This document shows positions 54,952 through 63,955 of a stretch of DNA of 64,000 bases, in pieces. Location: the NCBI RefSeq assembly GCF_042219825.1, contig NZ_JBHJHQ010000010.1, positions 1 to 64,000 of the forward strand, read 5' to 3'. A model generated the notes under the pieces. The model was given only the letters and a program-made list of their open reading frames with translations. It had not been told where the DNA came from and did no database searches. The position numbers were made by a program, and so were the translations under genes. Source of the stretch: JBHJHP01 sp042219825 (GTDB lineage Bacteria > Bacteroidota > Bacteroidia > Bacteroidales > UBA5342). Numbering within the stretch: the stretch's first letter is position 1; each line of letters opens with the position of its first letter.

Positions 54952-55656
54952 CTACCGTTTATGCAAACCACATTCTTTTGTTTCGGGATTCTCCCACCAC
55001 CATCTTCCGGCCCGGATATCTTCACCCTCTGCAATGGCTCGAGTACAAGGCTGACAGCCAATACTGGGAAAGCCTTTATTGTGAAGTGCATTGTACGGCA
55101 CCCCATTCTTTTTAATATAATTCCAAACATCATCTTCAGTCCAGTTTGCAAGGGGATTAATCTTTAATAATCCGTTGGGTTCATCCCATTCCACCACCTG
55201 AATGTTTTGTCGTGTAACTGACTGAGAAGCTCTCAAACCACATACCCAGGCATCGAGTGTTTTAAAAGCCCGTTTTAATGGTTCAATTTTTCTTATCCCA
55301 CAACACAGTTTACGGTTTTCAATACTGTTATAGAAAAGGTTGATCCCTTTTTCCTTCACCATCTGTTCTACAGATTTATAATCCGGAAACATGACATCAA
55401 TTTTAATGCCGTATTTGTCGTTTGTTCTTGAAATCAGACTATATGTTTCGGGAAATAACCTTCCGGTATCAAGCGTAAATATTTTCATTCCTCCTGCATG
55501 GTGCACAACCATATCCGTCAACACCTGATCTTCTGCACCCAGACTGGATGACAATGCAATTTTGTCCCTGAATTCGTTATAAAAAAAAGATAACACCTCT
55601 TGTGGAGTCTTATCTTTCAAAACTTCATTATAATACGTTACCTTGTCTTTTAACAT
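54952..55656 (-). CDS. cysH: Adenylylsulfate (APS) reductase, CysH family
   Basis: 234 residues. It reduces activated sulfate to sulfite in assimilation. The 4Fe-4S cysteine pairs are present (KLCCGIRKIEPL and GCQPCTRA), which marks the APS-reducing type rather than the clusterless PAPS type. The C-terminal catalytic cysteine is in ETKECGLHKR. SSSLGAEDQVLTDM and LDTGRLFPETY are the nucleotide-binding segments. No other sulfate-assimilation gene is near. It starts at ATG 55656, 6 bp upstream of nothing but the antiporter gene on the same strand. Confidence 0.93.
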   Translation of the reverse strand: MLKDKVTYYNEVLKDKTPQEVLSFFYNEFRDKIALSSSLGAEDQVLTDMVVHHAGGMKIFTLDTGRLFPETYSLISRTNDKYGIKIDVMFPDYKSVEQMVKEKGINLFYNSIENRKLCCGIRKIEPLKRAFKTLDAWVCGLRASQSVTRQNIQVVEWDEPNGLLKINPLANWTEDDVWNYIKKNGVPYNALHNKGFPSIGCQPCTRAIAEGEDIRAGRWWWENPETKECGLHKR

Positions 55657-55764
55657 GCAGTTTTTGTTTGAAAAAACAAAGATAACAACTTTTTGACAGG
55701 TACAGGTTTAATTAAGATTTGTTATAAAGAGTACTCCTTTTATTTTGGGTTCTTCTCTTAAATC

Positions 55765-56451
55765 TTAAACCACCATATCATTATTCCACAGTTTTTTCTG
55801 CCATGCGGCATAAAGATCCAGGGAATATGTTTTTGCATTGCCTTCGCAGCTTACCAGAAACCTGCGCTGAGCCACTAACACCGAAGAAGAAACCAAACCA
55901 AATTTATAATCCAAAGGGGTGATGGAAATGCATAAAATGTTGTATTTCAAAAGTTTTATCTTTAGCCCTTCCAGCTTACCGTAATAATCCACAAGCAAAC
56001 CAATGTTATACTCGCTCAATAGATCTGACAACTGTAATAATTTCTTTTCCAGACCTTCGATACTTATCAAAGGAAGAATCAGATAGCGTAAACTTTTATT
56101 TGCTGCCAGAAACCGTTCAAGTTCTTTTAGCTCCGGTATCTGTGAATCAGCGGAGTACAATTCTTTAAAATGAACCTTATTTATAGCTGCGATCTGCTTC
56201 ACAAACGTTCCCCTTGATGAATTATTGACAACTGCCAGGCTCTGATCGAAGGATGTACAGGACGTAATCAGTGATTCAATGGCGAGAGATGACACCCCGG
56301 AGAAATTCAACACTTCCATTCCAATACTATCTCTTACCGTACATGCTTCTCTAACCTCCTCTTCAAGTTTTTCCACTGATATCATATTCTCTTTGTCAGA
56401 AGACAACTTAATCTGCTCCCCCGTATTCCATATTCTGTTTAATCTGTCCAT
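55765..56451 (-). CDS. Unrecognised protein with aminotransferase-like outline
   Basis: 228 residues, no signal peptide. I do not recognise it directly. The order of motifs echoes the large domain of fold-type I PLP enzymes: SLAVVNNSSRGTFVKQIAAI (cofactor-phosphate region in class V enzymes), LRYLILPLISIEGLEKKLLQ, then NIGLLVDYYGKLEG where those enzymes have the PLP-binding Asp, and LDYKFGLVSSSVLVAQRRFL near the position of the lysine loop. The N-terminal substrate segment and small domain are missing. It could be a degenerate, non-catalytic relative. Confidence 0.5.
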   Translation of the reverse strand: MDRLNRIWNTGEQIKLSSDKENMISVEKLEEEVREACTVRDSIGMEVLNFSGVSSLAIESLITSCTSFDQSLAVVNNSSRGTFVKQIAAINKVHFKELYSADSQIPELKELERFLAANKSLRYLILPLISIEGLEKKLLQLSDLLSEYNIGLLVDYYGKLEGLKIKLLKYNILCISITPLDYKFGLVSSSVLVAQRRFLVSCEGNAKTYSLDLYAAWQKKLWNNDMVV

Positions 56452-56530
56452 AGCTGTAATTTTATATGCAAATTATTAGTTCAGGATTATAATAAGGTTA
56501 AAACGGCATTAAATTGGTATTACAGAAAAA

Positions 56531-56628
56531 GAATCGGGTACCAGGAATCAAGTATCAGGATAAAAGATTTATTGGTAACTCCTGACCTGTAACCTGTAAC
56601 ACGTAACCTGTAACCTGTAACACGTCAC
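56531..56628. repeat. Heptamer-built intergenic element 2
   Basis: Ninety-eight bases divide into fourteen 7-bp units in one register. The left units are GAATCGG, GTACCAG, GAATCAA and GTATCAG. The centre has the hairpin ATAAA (56560-56564) / TTTAT (56568-56572). The right arm is CTGTAAC, CTGTAAC, ACGTAAC, then the same three again with one change. A 20-nt run is repeated exactly at 56585 and 56606. The left family matches element 1, including the 13-mer GAATCAAGTATCA. Confidence 0.85.
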
Positions 56629-56748
56629 GCATGGTTTCTGAGTATATCGAAGCACAATTTATCATATGGAAAATACTTACACCTTAAAGTAAGATAATGC
56701 AACCGTTTTTTACTTTATTTGTACTCACCTGTGTAAAAACAGAACGTT

Positions 56749-57927
56749 ATGAGAAAGACATTTCAAACTCTATTCCCGGATACAGATGAGTCCATTATTC
56801 GGCATGCATACAGTCCATACAGGATTTGCCCCGTAGGTGCACATGTAGATCATCAGCACGGCCATGTTACCGGTTTTGCCCTGGATCACGGTGTAGATCT
56901 GTACTATATTCCAACAAAAAACGGCATAATTAACCTTTTCAGCCGCGATTTTGAGGGACAGGTTCTGTTTACAATGGACGACCTGGGCGAAAAACCAACC
57001 ACGTGGGGACGTTATGTCAAAGCAGCCATATATTCCCTCTCAAAAAACTACGAACTTGAGAACGGAATTCAGGGCCTTATTTCAGGATCCCTTCCTGTTG
57101 GAGGTCTTTCATCATCAGCAGCAGTGTTGTTGTGTTATATTATGGCGCTGGCTGATGTCAATCACATTTCACTCAGCGAAAAGGAATTGATCCAGGCTGC
57201 ATTTGAAGCAGAAAAAGAATATATCGGACTGAACCTCGGAACGCTGGACCACAGTTGTGAAGTATTATGCAGGAAAGATAACCTGCTATATCTTGATACA
57301 CGGGATAACTCATACAAACTGATCCCATCACCGGAAAACATGCCGGAATTTGATCTGTTTATCTTTTTCAGCGGGCTAACCCGGACATTAATCAATACAG
57401 GCTACAATACCCGAACTGATGAATGTAAAGTGGCTGCATTTAGTCTTTACGCCTACGAAGGTCTGCCATATACCGTGGTGAAAGATATGCGGCTTCGCAT
57501 GGTACATAAAACAGTATTTGAAAAGTGGAAAGATAAACTCCCTGAGCCTTTGTCAAAAAGGGCTGCTCATTTTATGTCGGAACACGATCGTGTGGACGAT
57601 GCGGTGAGAGCTTATGCAGAAGGCGATATCGCAAAGCTGGGAAAAATCATGTTTGAATCGGGCTGGAGTTCGATCACACAATGGGAATCGGGCTGTGAAG
57701 AAACCATTGAACTGTATAACATTATGAAAACCACACCGGGAATTTATGGTGGCAGATTCAGTGGCGCCGGATTTAAAGGATGTTGTATTGCCATCGGTGA
57801 TCCGGCTAAACGGGACGAAATAACAGAATCCGTGTCAAGAAGATACCTGGAGAAGTTCCCTGAACTTACCGGAAAGTATTCGGTTCATGTATGTAAAACA
57901 GCCGATGGCGCCAGAAGGATTAAATAA
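56749..57927 (+). CDS. GHMP sugar kinase, galacturonokinase-like
   Basis: 392 residues of the galactokinase group of GHMP kinases. The sugar-binding motif is SPYRICPVGAHVDHQHG, where bacterial GalK has GEHTDYNGG-type sequence. The ATP loop is GLISGSLPVGGLSSSAAV, and GRFSGAGFKGCCIA is the C-terminal motif. SPYRICP.GAH.DHQ, FSGL..L....YN.R..EC and KRA.H....RV recall plant galacturonokinase more than galactokinase. It probably makes a sugar- or uronate-1-phosphate. The next gene, a nucleotidyltransferase, starts 2 nt after its stop, suggesting a salvage pair. Specificity is inferred. Confidence 0.85.
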   Translation: MRKTFQTLFPDTDESIIRHAYSPYRICPVGAHVDHQHGHVTGFALDHGVDLYYIPTKNGIINLFSRDFEGQVLFTMDDLGEKPTTWGRYVKAAIYSLSKNYELENGIQGLISGSLPVGGLSSSAAVLLCYIMALADVNHISLSEKELIQAAFEAEKEYIGLNLGTLDHSCEVLCRKDNLLYLDTRDNSYKLIPSPENMPEFDLFIFFSGLTRTLINTGYNTRTDECKVAAFSLYAYEGLPYTVVKDMRLRMVHKTVFEKWKDKLPEPLSKRAAHFMSEHDRVDDAVRAYAEGDIAKLGKIMFESGWSSITQWESGCEETIELYNIMKTTPGIYGGRFSGAGFKGCCIAIGDPAKRDEITESVSRRYLEKFPELTGKYSVHVCKTADGARRIK

Positions 57928-57928
57928 T

Positions 57929-58669
57929 ATGGATGCACTGATACTTGCTGCGGGATATGCCACACGCCTCTACCCTTTAACAAAAAATTTTCCAAAACCG
58001 TTATTAAAAGTTGGCGGGAGAAGCATTCTGGACAGGCTGGTTGACGACCTGGACCAAATTGCAGAAATCGACCGGATTATTGTAGTTTCCAATGATACGT
58101 TTTATCAGCATTTTGTAGACTGGAAAACAAAATCCGGATCCCCAAAAGAAATCCTATTGCTGAACGACGGGACCACCAACAACAATAACCGTCTCGGAGC
58201 AGTAAAAGATATACTGTTTACCATCGAAAAACTTCATGAGGTTAAGGATCTCTTGGTTTTGGCAGGCGACAACGTGGTGGATTTTTCATTCGGTGAATTT
58301 ATCCGGTATGCCATATCAAAAAACCGGAGTTGTATTTGTTGTCACCATGAACCTTCGGTTCCGGCCTTACAAAAAACCGGAGTGCTGGAAGCAGATAATG
58401 ATTTCAAGGTTATCAAGCTTCACGAAAAGCCAGAGAACCCTCCATCTCACTGGGCGGTTCCACCATTTTATGTATATATGAAAAAAGATTTCCCCTTAAT
58501 TAAAACTTCTGTGGACAACGGTTGCAAACCTGATGCTCCGGGGAACCTTGCGGGCTGGCTAAGCTCTCAAACAGATGTGTACGCCTGGCCAATGACCGGA
58601 TCGAGATATGATATTGGAGACCTTAAATCGTACGAAGCTGTGGATGCCATTTTTACAAATAAGGCTTAA
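57929..58669 (+). CDS. Sugar-1-phosphate nucleotidyltransferase
   Basis: 246 residues from ATG 57929, where the family start MDALILAAGYATRLYPLT falls. An ATG at 57887 lies in frame inside the kinase gene and adds 14 untypical residues. The nucleotide loop LILAAGYATRLYPLTKNFPK, VLAGDNVVD, and the later GSRYDIGDLKSYE fit the glucose-1-phosphate thymidylyl/uridylyltransferase family. It would couple a sugar 1-phosphate to UTP or dTTP. Its adjacency to the GHMP kinase implies it takes that enzyme's product. It is convergent with crtB, 2 bp apart. Confidence 0.88.
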   Translation: MDALILAAGYATRLYPLTKNFPKPLLKVGGRSILDRLVDDLDQIAEIDRIIVVSNDTFYQHFVDWKTKSGSPKEILLLNDGTTNNNNRLGAVKDILFTIEKLHEVKDLLVLAGDNVVDFSFGEFIRYAISKNRSCICCHHEPSVPALQKTGVLEADNDFKVIKLHEKPENPPSHWAVPPFYVYMKKDFPLIKTSVDNGCKPDAPGNLAGWLSSQTDVYAWPMTGSRYDIGDLKSYEAVDAIFTNKA

Positions 58670-58671
58670 TA

Positions 58672-59505
58672 TCAGATACTATAAATCTGGTTCTTTACTA
58701 ACACTTTAAACAGCAACCACATTTTGTATTGATCCGAAATCCTGCAACGCTTGTTCATGATTGCATGTGCCGGTGTTCTCTTAATTTTGATTAACAGTTC
58801 ATTGTAATATGTATATGCAAGTAAAACCCCAAGCCTGACTGAGGATTGTAATGCCAGAATTCCCTCAAATGCTTCATCGAACTCTTGCTGAATTTCAGTT
58901 TCCAACCTGTGTTTGAGATCATCATCGAATCGATTAAAATCCACTCCGGGGAAATAATTACGCCCCCTGTCTTTGAAGTCGTCTTTCAGGTCGCGTAAAA
59001 AGTTTATCTTTTGAAAAGCTGAGCCGAGTTTGCGGGCAGGACTGACCAGTTTGCTAAACTTTTCGCGGTCACCGGCACAGAATACACACAAGCACATCAA
59101 CCCCACAGCCTCAGCGGATCCGTATACGTAAGTATCGAACGAGTTCTTGTCGTGAACGGTCATTTTCAGGTCCATCTCCATGCTTTTCAAAAAGGCATCA
59201 ATATATGCCTGATCGATATCATATTTGTGAACCACCCACTGAAAACTGTGTAATATCGGATTGGTGCTGAAAGACGCTGTAATAGCTTCATCAGTCTGTT
59301 GTACAAAATCACTGAATACAGCTTCCTGATCCTGATCGTAAAAGGTATCAACAATTTCATCTGCGAACCGTACAAAACCATATATAGCATAAATAGCTTT
59401 CTGCGTTTCATAGTCGAGAGACCTGACACCCAAAGAAAAAGAAGTGCTGTAATTAAGCGTTGTTTTCCGGCTGCAATCCAGAGCGTTTTTAAGATAAAGA
59501 TCCAT
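58672..59505 (-). CDS. crtB: Phytoene synthase
   Basis: 277 residues from ATG 59505 (MDLYLKNALDCSRKTTLNYS); an upstream TTG at 59526 is less likely. The first Asp-rich motif is FVRFADEIVDTF and the second LRDLKDDFKDRGRNYFP. It condenses two geranylgeranyl diphosphates to phytoene, the first committed carotenoid step. Its start lies inside the end of crtI (17-nt overlap), so the two are translationally coupled. Confidence 0.94.
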   Translation of the reverse strand: MDLYLKNALDCSRKTTLNYSTSFSLGVRSLDYETQKAIYAIYGFVRFADEIVDTFYDQDQEAVFSDFVQQTDEAITASFSTNPILHSFQWVVHKYDIDQAYIDAFLKSMEMDLKMTVHDKNSFDTYVYGSAEAVGLMCLCVFCAGDREKFSKLVSPARKLGSAFQKINFLRDLKDDFKDRGRNYFPGVDFNRFDDDLKHRLETEIQQEFDEAFEGILALQSSVRLGVLLAYTYYNELLIKIKRTPAHAIMNKRCRISDQYKMWLLFKVLVKNQIYSI

Positions 59506-60976
59506 AACGTTTGTCAATTTGTTCAACGGTTAGCGCGGAGCTGATTAAAGTCATTGGCAACCCGGTGCCCGGAATGGTAGATGCACCGGTATAAAATACA
59601 TTCCTGAATTTCTCATCCCGATTGGCGGGACGCATCCAGGCCATCTGGCTGATTTTATGCCCAAGACCAAGACCACTCCCTCTGAACAGATTAAACTGCC
59701 TCTCCCACTCCTCAGGCGAGTAGATGGTCCTGGTTTTTATATGTGGCCGGATATCATATCCGGTTTGTTTTACAAAATCATCTATAATACGATCGGCAAA
59801 TTGCTCTTCATCTGTCCAGTCGTTTTTGAATCTTAAATCAGGCACAGGACATAAAAAGAACAATGCCTGATGTCCCTCTGGTGCAGCCGTAGGATCACTC
59901 ATGGATGGGACATTTACATAATAATATGGCTGCTCCCCGTTAAATGCAGATGTAAAGACGGTATCAGCATAATCCCTGAAATCCTGCCCCAAAAAGTAAT
60001 TATGTTTTTCCAGTCCGGGAACCTCTCCTTCAATACCAACATAGATGGTAAACGGAGCCATGGTCCATTGCTTTTTCACCAGCTTTTCTTCAGAAAATCC
60101 GGATCGTTTAAAGACCTGCCCTCTGAAGGCTGCTGCATCGGAATTTACAATCATCAGATCGGCTTCCCATGCTTTTCCGTTCTGATCTACGAACCCATGA
60201 AGATTTCTGCTTCCATTGGCTTGATAATCCACGATTTCAGAATTGTATACAATTTCCACATTTAACTTCCTGAGTTCCTTTTCTATCGCCTCTACCAAAG
60301 CGTACATTCCTCCTTTTATCCCAAAGTATCCATCGTGCTTAAACTCAGAATAAGACAATATGGAATATAAGGCAGGAGTGTCAAACGGCGTACCGCCCAG
60401 AAAAAAAGACACAAGTGAAAAAATCTGCTTAATTTCCTTCGATTCAAACCGCCGGTCCACCTCTTCCCAGAAACTGCGCCTTAACTTAGGCAAATGTTTG
60501 GGCGGAACACGTAACAGTCCTATCGCATAAGCTAAGAACGAATTGAAATTCCTTTTAACAATAACATCGAAGGTATCGTGGAATAATTCACCCGTATCCT
60601 CCAGGTATTTAATATATTTTTTTTCGAAATCAGGCTCCAGATGTCCGATAGACTCAATCATCTTTTGAGGATCCTTATAGAGTTTATACACCGCTTTTTC
60701 ATTTCTGAACCGAACTGTATAAAGCGGATCCAAAGGAAACAGTTCAACATCAAGCTGAACACCGGTGTCTTTTTCAAATTCCTTCAGCACGTAGCTCATA
60801 CTAAAAAATGTCGGTCCGGTATCAAACCTGAAACCATCAACCTCCAAACGATTTAAACGCCCTCCGGCCCGACTGTTTTTCTCAAGAATCTTAACATCAT
60901 ACCCTTTAGATGCAAGACGTAATGCTGATGCCAGTCCAGCCAAACCACTACCTACTATTAATACTTTTTTACTCAT
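59489..60976 (-). CDS. crtI: Phytoene desaturase
   Basis: 495 residues. The N-terminal FAD-binding motif VLIVGSGLAGLASALRLASK is followed by GGRLNRLEVDGFRFDTGPTF, the CrtI signature. The C-terminal FYTGASTIPGTGLPMTLISS contacts the cofactor. It desaturates phytoene stepwise to lycopene at the membrane. Together with crtB it forms a minus-strand pair, divergent from the other carotenoid genes. Confidence 0.95.
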   Translation of the reverse strand: MSKKVLIVGSGLAGLASALRLASKGYDVKILEKNSRAGGRLNRLEVDGFRFDTGPTFFSMSYVLKEFEKDTGVQLDVELFPLDPLYTVRFRNEKAVYKLYKDPQKMIESIGHLEPDFEKKYIKYLEDTGELFHDTFDVIVKRNFNSFLAYAIGLLRVPPKHLPKLRRSFWEEVDRRFESKEIKQIFSLVSFFLGGTPFDTPALYSILSYSEFKHDGYFGIKGGMYALVEAIEKELRKLNVEIVYNSEIVDYQANGSRNLHGFVDQNGKAWEADLMIVNSDAAAFRGQVFKRSGFSEEKLVKKQWTMAPFTIYVGIEGEVPGLEKHNYFLGQDFRDYADTVFTSAFNGEQPYYYVNVPSMSDPTAAPEGHQALFFLCPVPDLRFKNDWTDEEQFADRIIDDFVKQTGYDIRPHIKTRTIYSPEEWERQFNLFRGSGLGLGHKISQMAWMRPANRDEKFRNVFYTGASTIPGTGLPMTLISSALTVEQIDKRYGSLS

Positions 60977-61140
60977 ATAAAGGTTTTGCTGTTGTAATAA
61001 ACACTCATATGCACACCTTTGTTAAATCCACAACTTACAATATATCAAATATTTGTAAAATTTGCACCATGTTTTGCAACTATTATGAAATGTTCGGAAT
61101 TCCTTAAACAAACTTCCAGTATTTTCATCTGTTAAATGTT

Positions 61141-61148
61141 TATATTTG
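61141..61148 (+). promoter_or_regulatory. -7 box of the second carotenoid operon
   Basis: TATATTTG fits TANNTTTG and lies 18 bp before ATG 61167, implying a leader of about a dozen bases. The upstream TTTG element is not seen. Confidence 0.35.
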
Positions 61149-61166
61149 GATGTCAATCGTAACCTT

Positions 61167-62648
61167 ATGCAAAAAGCACTCGTCATTGGTGGTGGAATAG
61201 GGGGCCTTGCCGTAGCCCTGAGACTTAAGAAGGCCGGTCTGGATGTAGAACTTTTTGAAAAGAACTCAACCATTGGGGGTAAAATGGGAGAAATCCGGTC
61301 AAAGGAATTTCGATTTGATACAGGCCCGTCGCTTTTTACACTTCCCGAATTAAGTGATGAACTGTTTGAACTTTTTGGTAAAAATCCCCGTGATTACTTT
61401 TCGTATACAAAACTTGAAAACTCCTGCCGTTATATTTTTCAGGACGGCACAGTTGTAAATGCATGGGCCGATACTGACCGGTTCAAGAATGAGGTGCACA
61501 ATGTTTTAAATGAGCCGGAGGAAAATCTAACAACTTATCTGGAACGCTACCGAAAGCTTTTTAAGACTGCTTCTCCGGTTTTTTTGTTCAATGCCTTTCA
61601 ACGCTGGAAGAATTTTACAAAAAAAGAATTCAGGGGTATGCTATTTCACCTGCATGAGCTGGATTCGATCAAAACCATGCACACGCGCAATAAAAAGGCT
61701 TTTAATTCCCCAAAACTTGTACAGATTTTCGACAGGTATGCTACATACAATGGTTCTGACCCATTCAGAGCACCAGCCACTTTAAACATGATAGCCCATT
61801 TGGAGCATAATCTTGGCGCATATTTCCCGGACAGAGGCATACGATCGATCGCACTTTCACTGGAAAAACTGGCAATTGAAGTAGGGGTAAGAATTCATAC
61901 AAACACCCCGGTCGAAAAAATTCTGACCGAAGGCAAAAGTGTATCAGGAATTGTATGCAAGGATCAAAAAGTAGATGCAGATATTATTGTCAGTGATGCA
62001 GATGTCAGAACGGTATACATGAATATGTTTGAAGGAATCAGACCACCAAAATCAATTATTAATAAAGAATTGTCCTCGTCGGCGTTAATCTTCTATTGGG
62101 GAGTTGATTTTGAAAGCAATCTGGATGTTCACAACATCCTGTTTGCAGAAGACTACAAAGCTGAATTCAAAGCAATTTTCAAAGACAAAACCTTGTATCA
62201 CGATCCTACGGTTTACATCTTTATCAGTAAAAAAGTTGTCAATGACGATGCTCCTCAAGGCTGTGAGAACTGGTTTGTAATGATCAACGTTCCGGCTAAT
62301 CAGAATCATAATTGGGATCAATTAAGAGAGGATGCCAGAACAATGATTCAAAAAAAAATTAATAAATTGCTACACGTGAACATAAGCGAACATATTGTGA
62401 CTGAAAACATTGCCGATCCGGTAACTATTGAACGTAACACCTCTTCTTTCAGGGGGGCGCTTTACGGAAACAGTTCCAACAGCATGTTTGCAGCATTTAA
62501 CCGGCATGCAAATTTCAGTACGCAGTTCCAAAATTTATGGTTTACCGGCGGAAGTGTTCATCCGGGTGGTGGCATCCCCTTATGTATTGCTTCTGCAAAG
62601 ATTGTAGCCAGTGAGGTAGAGACATATTTCATAAATCAAAGCATTTAA
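61167..62648 (+). CDS. CrtI-family carotenoid desaturase, CrtD-like
   Basis: 493 residues from ATG 61167 (MQKALVIGGGIGGLAVALRL); an in-frame TTG at 61146 overlaps the likely promoter. FAD motif and GGKMGEIRSKEFRFDTGPSL are of the CrtI family, and the C-terminus GGSVHPGGGIPLCIASAKI resembles CrtD (1-hydroxycarotenoid 3,4-desaturase) more than CrtI. It is followed by a CruF-like hydratase gene 11 bp later, matching a route in which hydration is followed by 3',4'-desaturation. The exact substrate is inferred. Confidence 0.87.
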   Translation: MQKALVIGGGIGGLAVALRLKKAGLDVELFEKNSTIGGKMGEIRSKEFRFDTGPSLFTLPELSDELFELFGKNPRDYFSYTKLENSCRYIFQDGTVVNAWADTDRFKNEVHNVLNEPEENLTTYLERYRKLFKTASPVFLFNAFQRWKNFTKKEFRGMLFHLHELDSIKTMHTRNKKAFNSPKLVQIFDRYATYNGSDPFRAPATLNMIAHLEHNLGAYFPDRGIRSIALSLEKLAIEVGVRIHTNTPVEKILTEGKSVSGIVCKDQKVDADIIVSDADVRTVYMNMFEGIRPPKSIINKELSSSALIFYWGVDFESNLDVHNILFAEDYKAEFKAIFKDKTLYHDPTVYIFISKKVVNDDAPQGCENWFVMINVPANQNHNWDQLREDARTMIQKKINKLLHVNISEHIVTENIADPVTIERNTSSFRGALYGNSSNSMFAAFNRHANFSTQFQNLWFTGGSVHPGGGIPLCIASAKIVASEVETYFINQSI

Positions 62649-62659
62649 CCAATTTAGTT

Positions 62660-63325
62660 ATGGATGTAAAACGAATAGCTCTTCCGAGACCGGAACCATC
62701 GAAGGCCATCCGATCCATTTCATCAGTTTTACTGGTGGGAATAATTGGATTTGCCATCCCTTTTTCCAGACCTGTCTTTCAGGCAATGACACCGATCGTT
62801 ATCCTGCTGGCAGTTATTGGTTCAATACGCTATCACGATGGAGACCGGAACCTTAAAATGATTTTAGTCTCACTGTTTATACTGCTTGCGGGTTTTAGTA
62901 TTGAAGTAATAGGAGTGAAAACCGGCATTATTTTCGGAACTTACAGTTACGGAAAAGTATTGGGTCCGAAACTAATGGGAACCCCTGTGATCATTGGATT
63001 AAACTGGTTACTCCTCATCTATACTGCCCGTGCAATGGTTGAATACTGGGATACATCGGAATGGATTAAAGTACCTGTTGTTGCCATATTGGTTACAGCA
63101 TTCGATATTGTGCTTGAACCGGTGGCCATAAAACTTGGCTTCTGGAGCTGGGAAGCCATCCAGGTTCCGCTTCAGAATTATTTGGCATGGTTTGGTATTG
63201 CCCTGATATTTTCATCGCTTATGACCTTATCAAAAGTGAAACTGATGAACGAAATGGGTGGTCCGCTCTTTTTTATGCTTTTCCTTTTCTTCCTGGTACT
63301 GAATATTGTAATTCTTTTTATCTGA
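62660..63325 (+). CDS. Carotenoid 1,2-hydratase, CruF-like
   Basis: 221 residues with about seven membrane segments. EVIGVKTGIIFGTYSYG, GPKLMGTPVIIGLNWLLLIY and AFDIVLEPVAIKLGFWSWE are the conserved blocks of the carotenoid biosynthesis membrane family that includes CruF and bisanhydrobacterioruberin hydratase. It adds water to the terminal double bond of the psi end, giving a tertiary hydroxyl. It sits in a tight plus-strand operon, 3 bp before an acyltransferase gene. Confidence 0.85.
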   Translation: MDVKRIALPRPEPSKAIRSISSVLLVGIIGFAIPFSRPVFQAMTPIVILLAVIGSIRYHDGDRNLKMILVSLFILLAGFSIEVIGVKTGIIFGTYSYGKVLGPKLMGTPVIIGLNWLLLIYTARAMVEYWDTSEWIKVPVVAILVTAFDIVLEPVAIKLGFWSWEAIQVPLQNYLAWFGIALIFSSLMTLSKVKLMNEMGGPLFFMLFLFFLVLNIVILFI

Positions 63326-63328
63326 TCC

Positions 63329-63955
63329 ATGATAGAAGCCCGTCATCATAAACAATATGAACAATTTTTTAAGTGGTATCTTAACCGCATTCTAAAAAAA
63401 AACTTCCATCAGGTCAAATATCTGGATTGCGGATATAGCAGACAAAGTGCGCCCACACTCGTTATTGGAAATCATTTTAGCTGGTGGGACGGATTCTGGA
63501 TGTTGGAATTAAACCGTAAAAAGCTGCAGAAAAAATTTCATATTCTGATGTTGGATGAGCAGCTTAAACCGCGTATGTTTCTGAATAAACTTGGAGCTGC
63601 AGGGATTACGAAAAACAGCAGGGATATCATTACAATGTTGGAGTACTGTTCCAAACTGATGCATGACCCGGAAAATATCCTCTTCTTTTTCCCGGAAGGA
63701 GAGATCAGACCACAAAACCAGAACAAATTGCATTTTGAAAAAGGAATTATGCGCATCATTGAACGGTCACCGGATTATCTTCAGTTGATGTTCGTGGTCA
63801 ACCTGACAGAGTATTTTTCACATAAAAAGCCAACCTTATTCTCCTTTTACAAAAGCATTGAAGCAAAATCGTTTTCTGATATTCGTGCGATGGAAGATGC
63901 TTACAGCAGCTTTTTGGCAGAATGCAAAAACCAACTAAAACTATATAATGTATGA
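63329..63955 (+). CDS. PlsC-like acyltransferase
   Basis: 208 residues. The catalytic HX4D motif is NHFSWWDGFW, and the second block is FFPEGEIRPQN, both typical of 1-acylglycerol-3-phosphate acyltransferases. Within a carotenoid operon, an enzyme of this type could acylate a carotenoid glycoside instead of a phospholipid. Its stop overlaps the next gene's start (ATGA), a coupling signal. The family is sure; the carotenoid role is inferred from context. Confidence 0.85.
   Translation: MIEARHHKQYEQFFKWYLNRILKKNFHQVKYLDCGYSRQSAPTLVIGNHFSWWDGFWMLELNRKKLQKKFHILMLDEQLKPRMFLNKLGAAGITKNSRDIITMLEYCSKLMHDPENILFFFPEGEIRPQNQNKLHFEKGIMRIIERSPDYLQLMFVVNLTEYFSHKKPTLFSFYKSIEAKSFSDIRAMEDAYSSFLAECKNQLKLYNV

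Noticed and set aside
56531..56628. Possible CRISPR array
   Set aside because: The repeat unit is 7 bp with no unique spacers, and no cas genes are present.
57887..57928. Upstream ATG for the nucleotidyltransferase
   Set aside because: It sits inside the kinase gene and adds residues foreign to the family; ATG 57929 places the LILAAG loop at the usual distance from the N-terminus.
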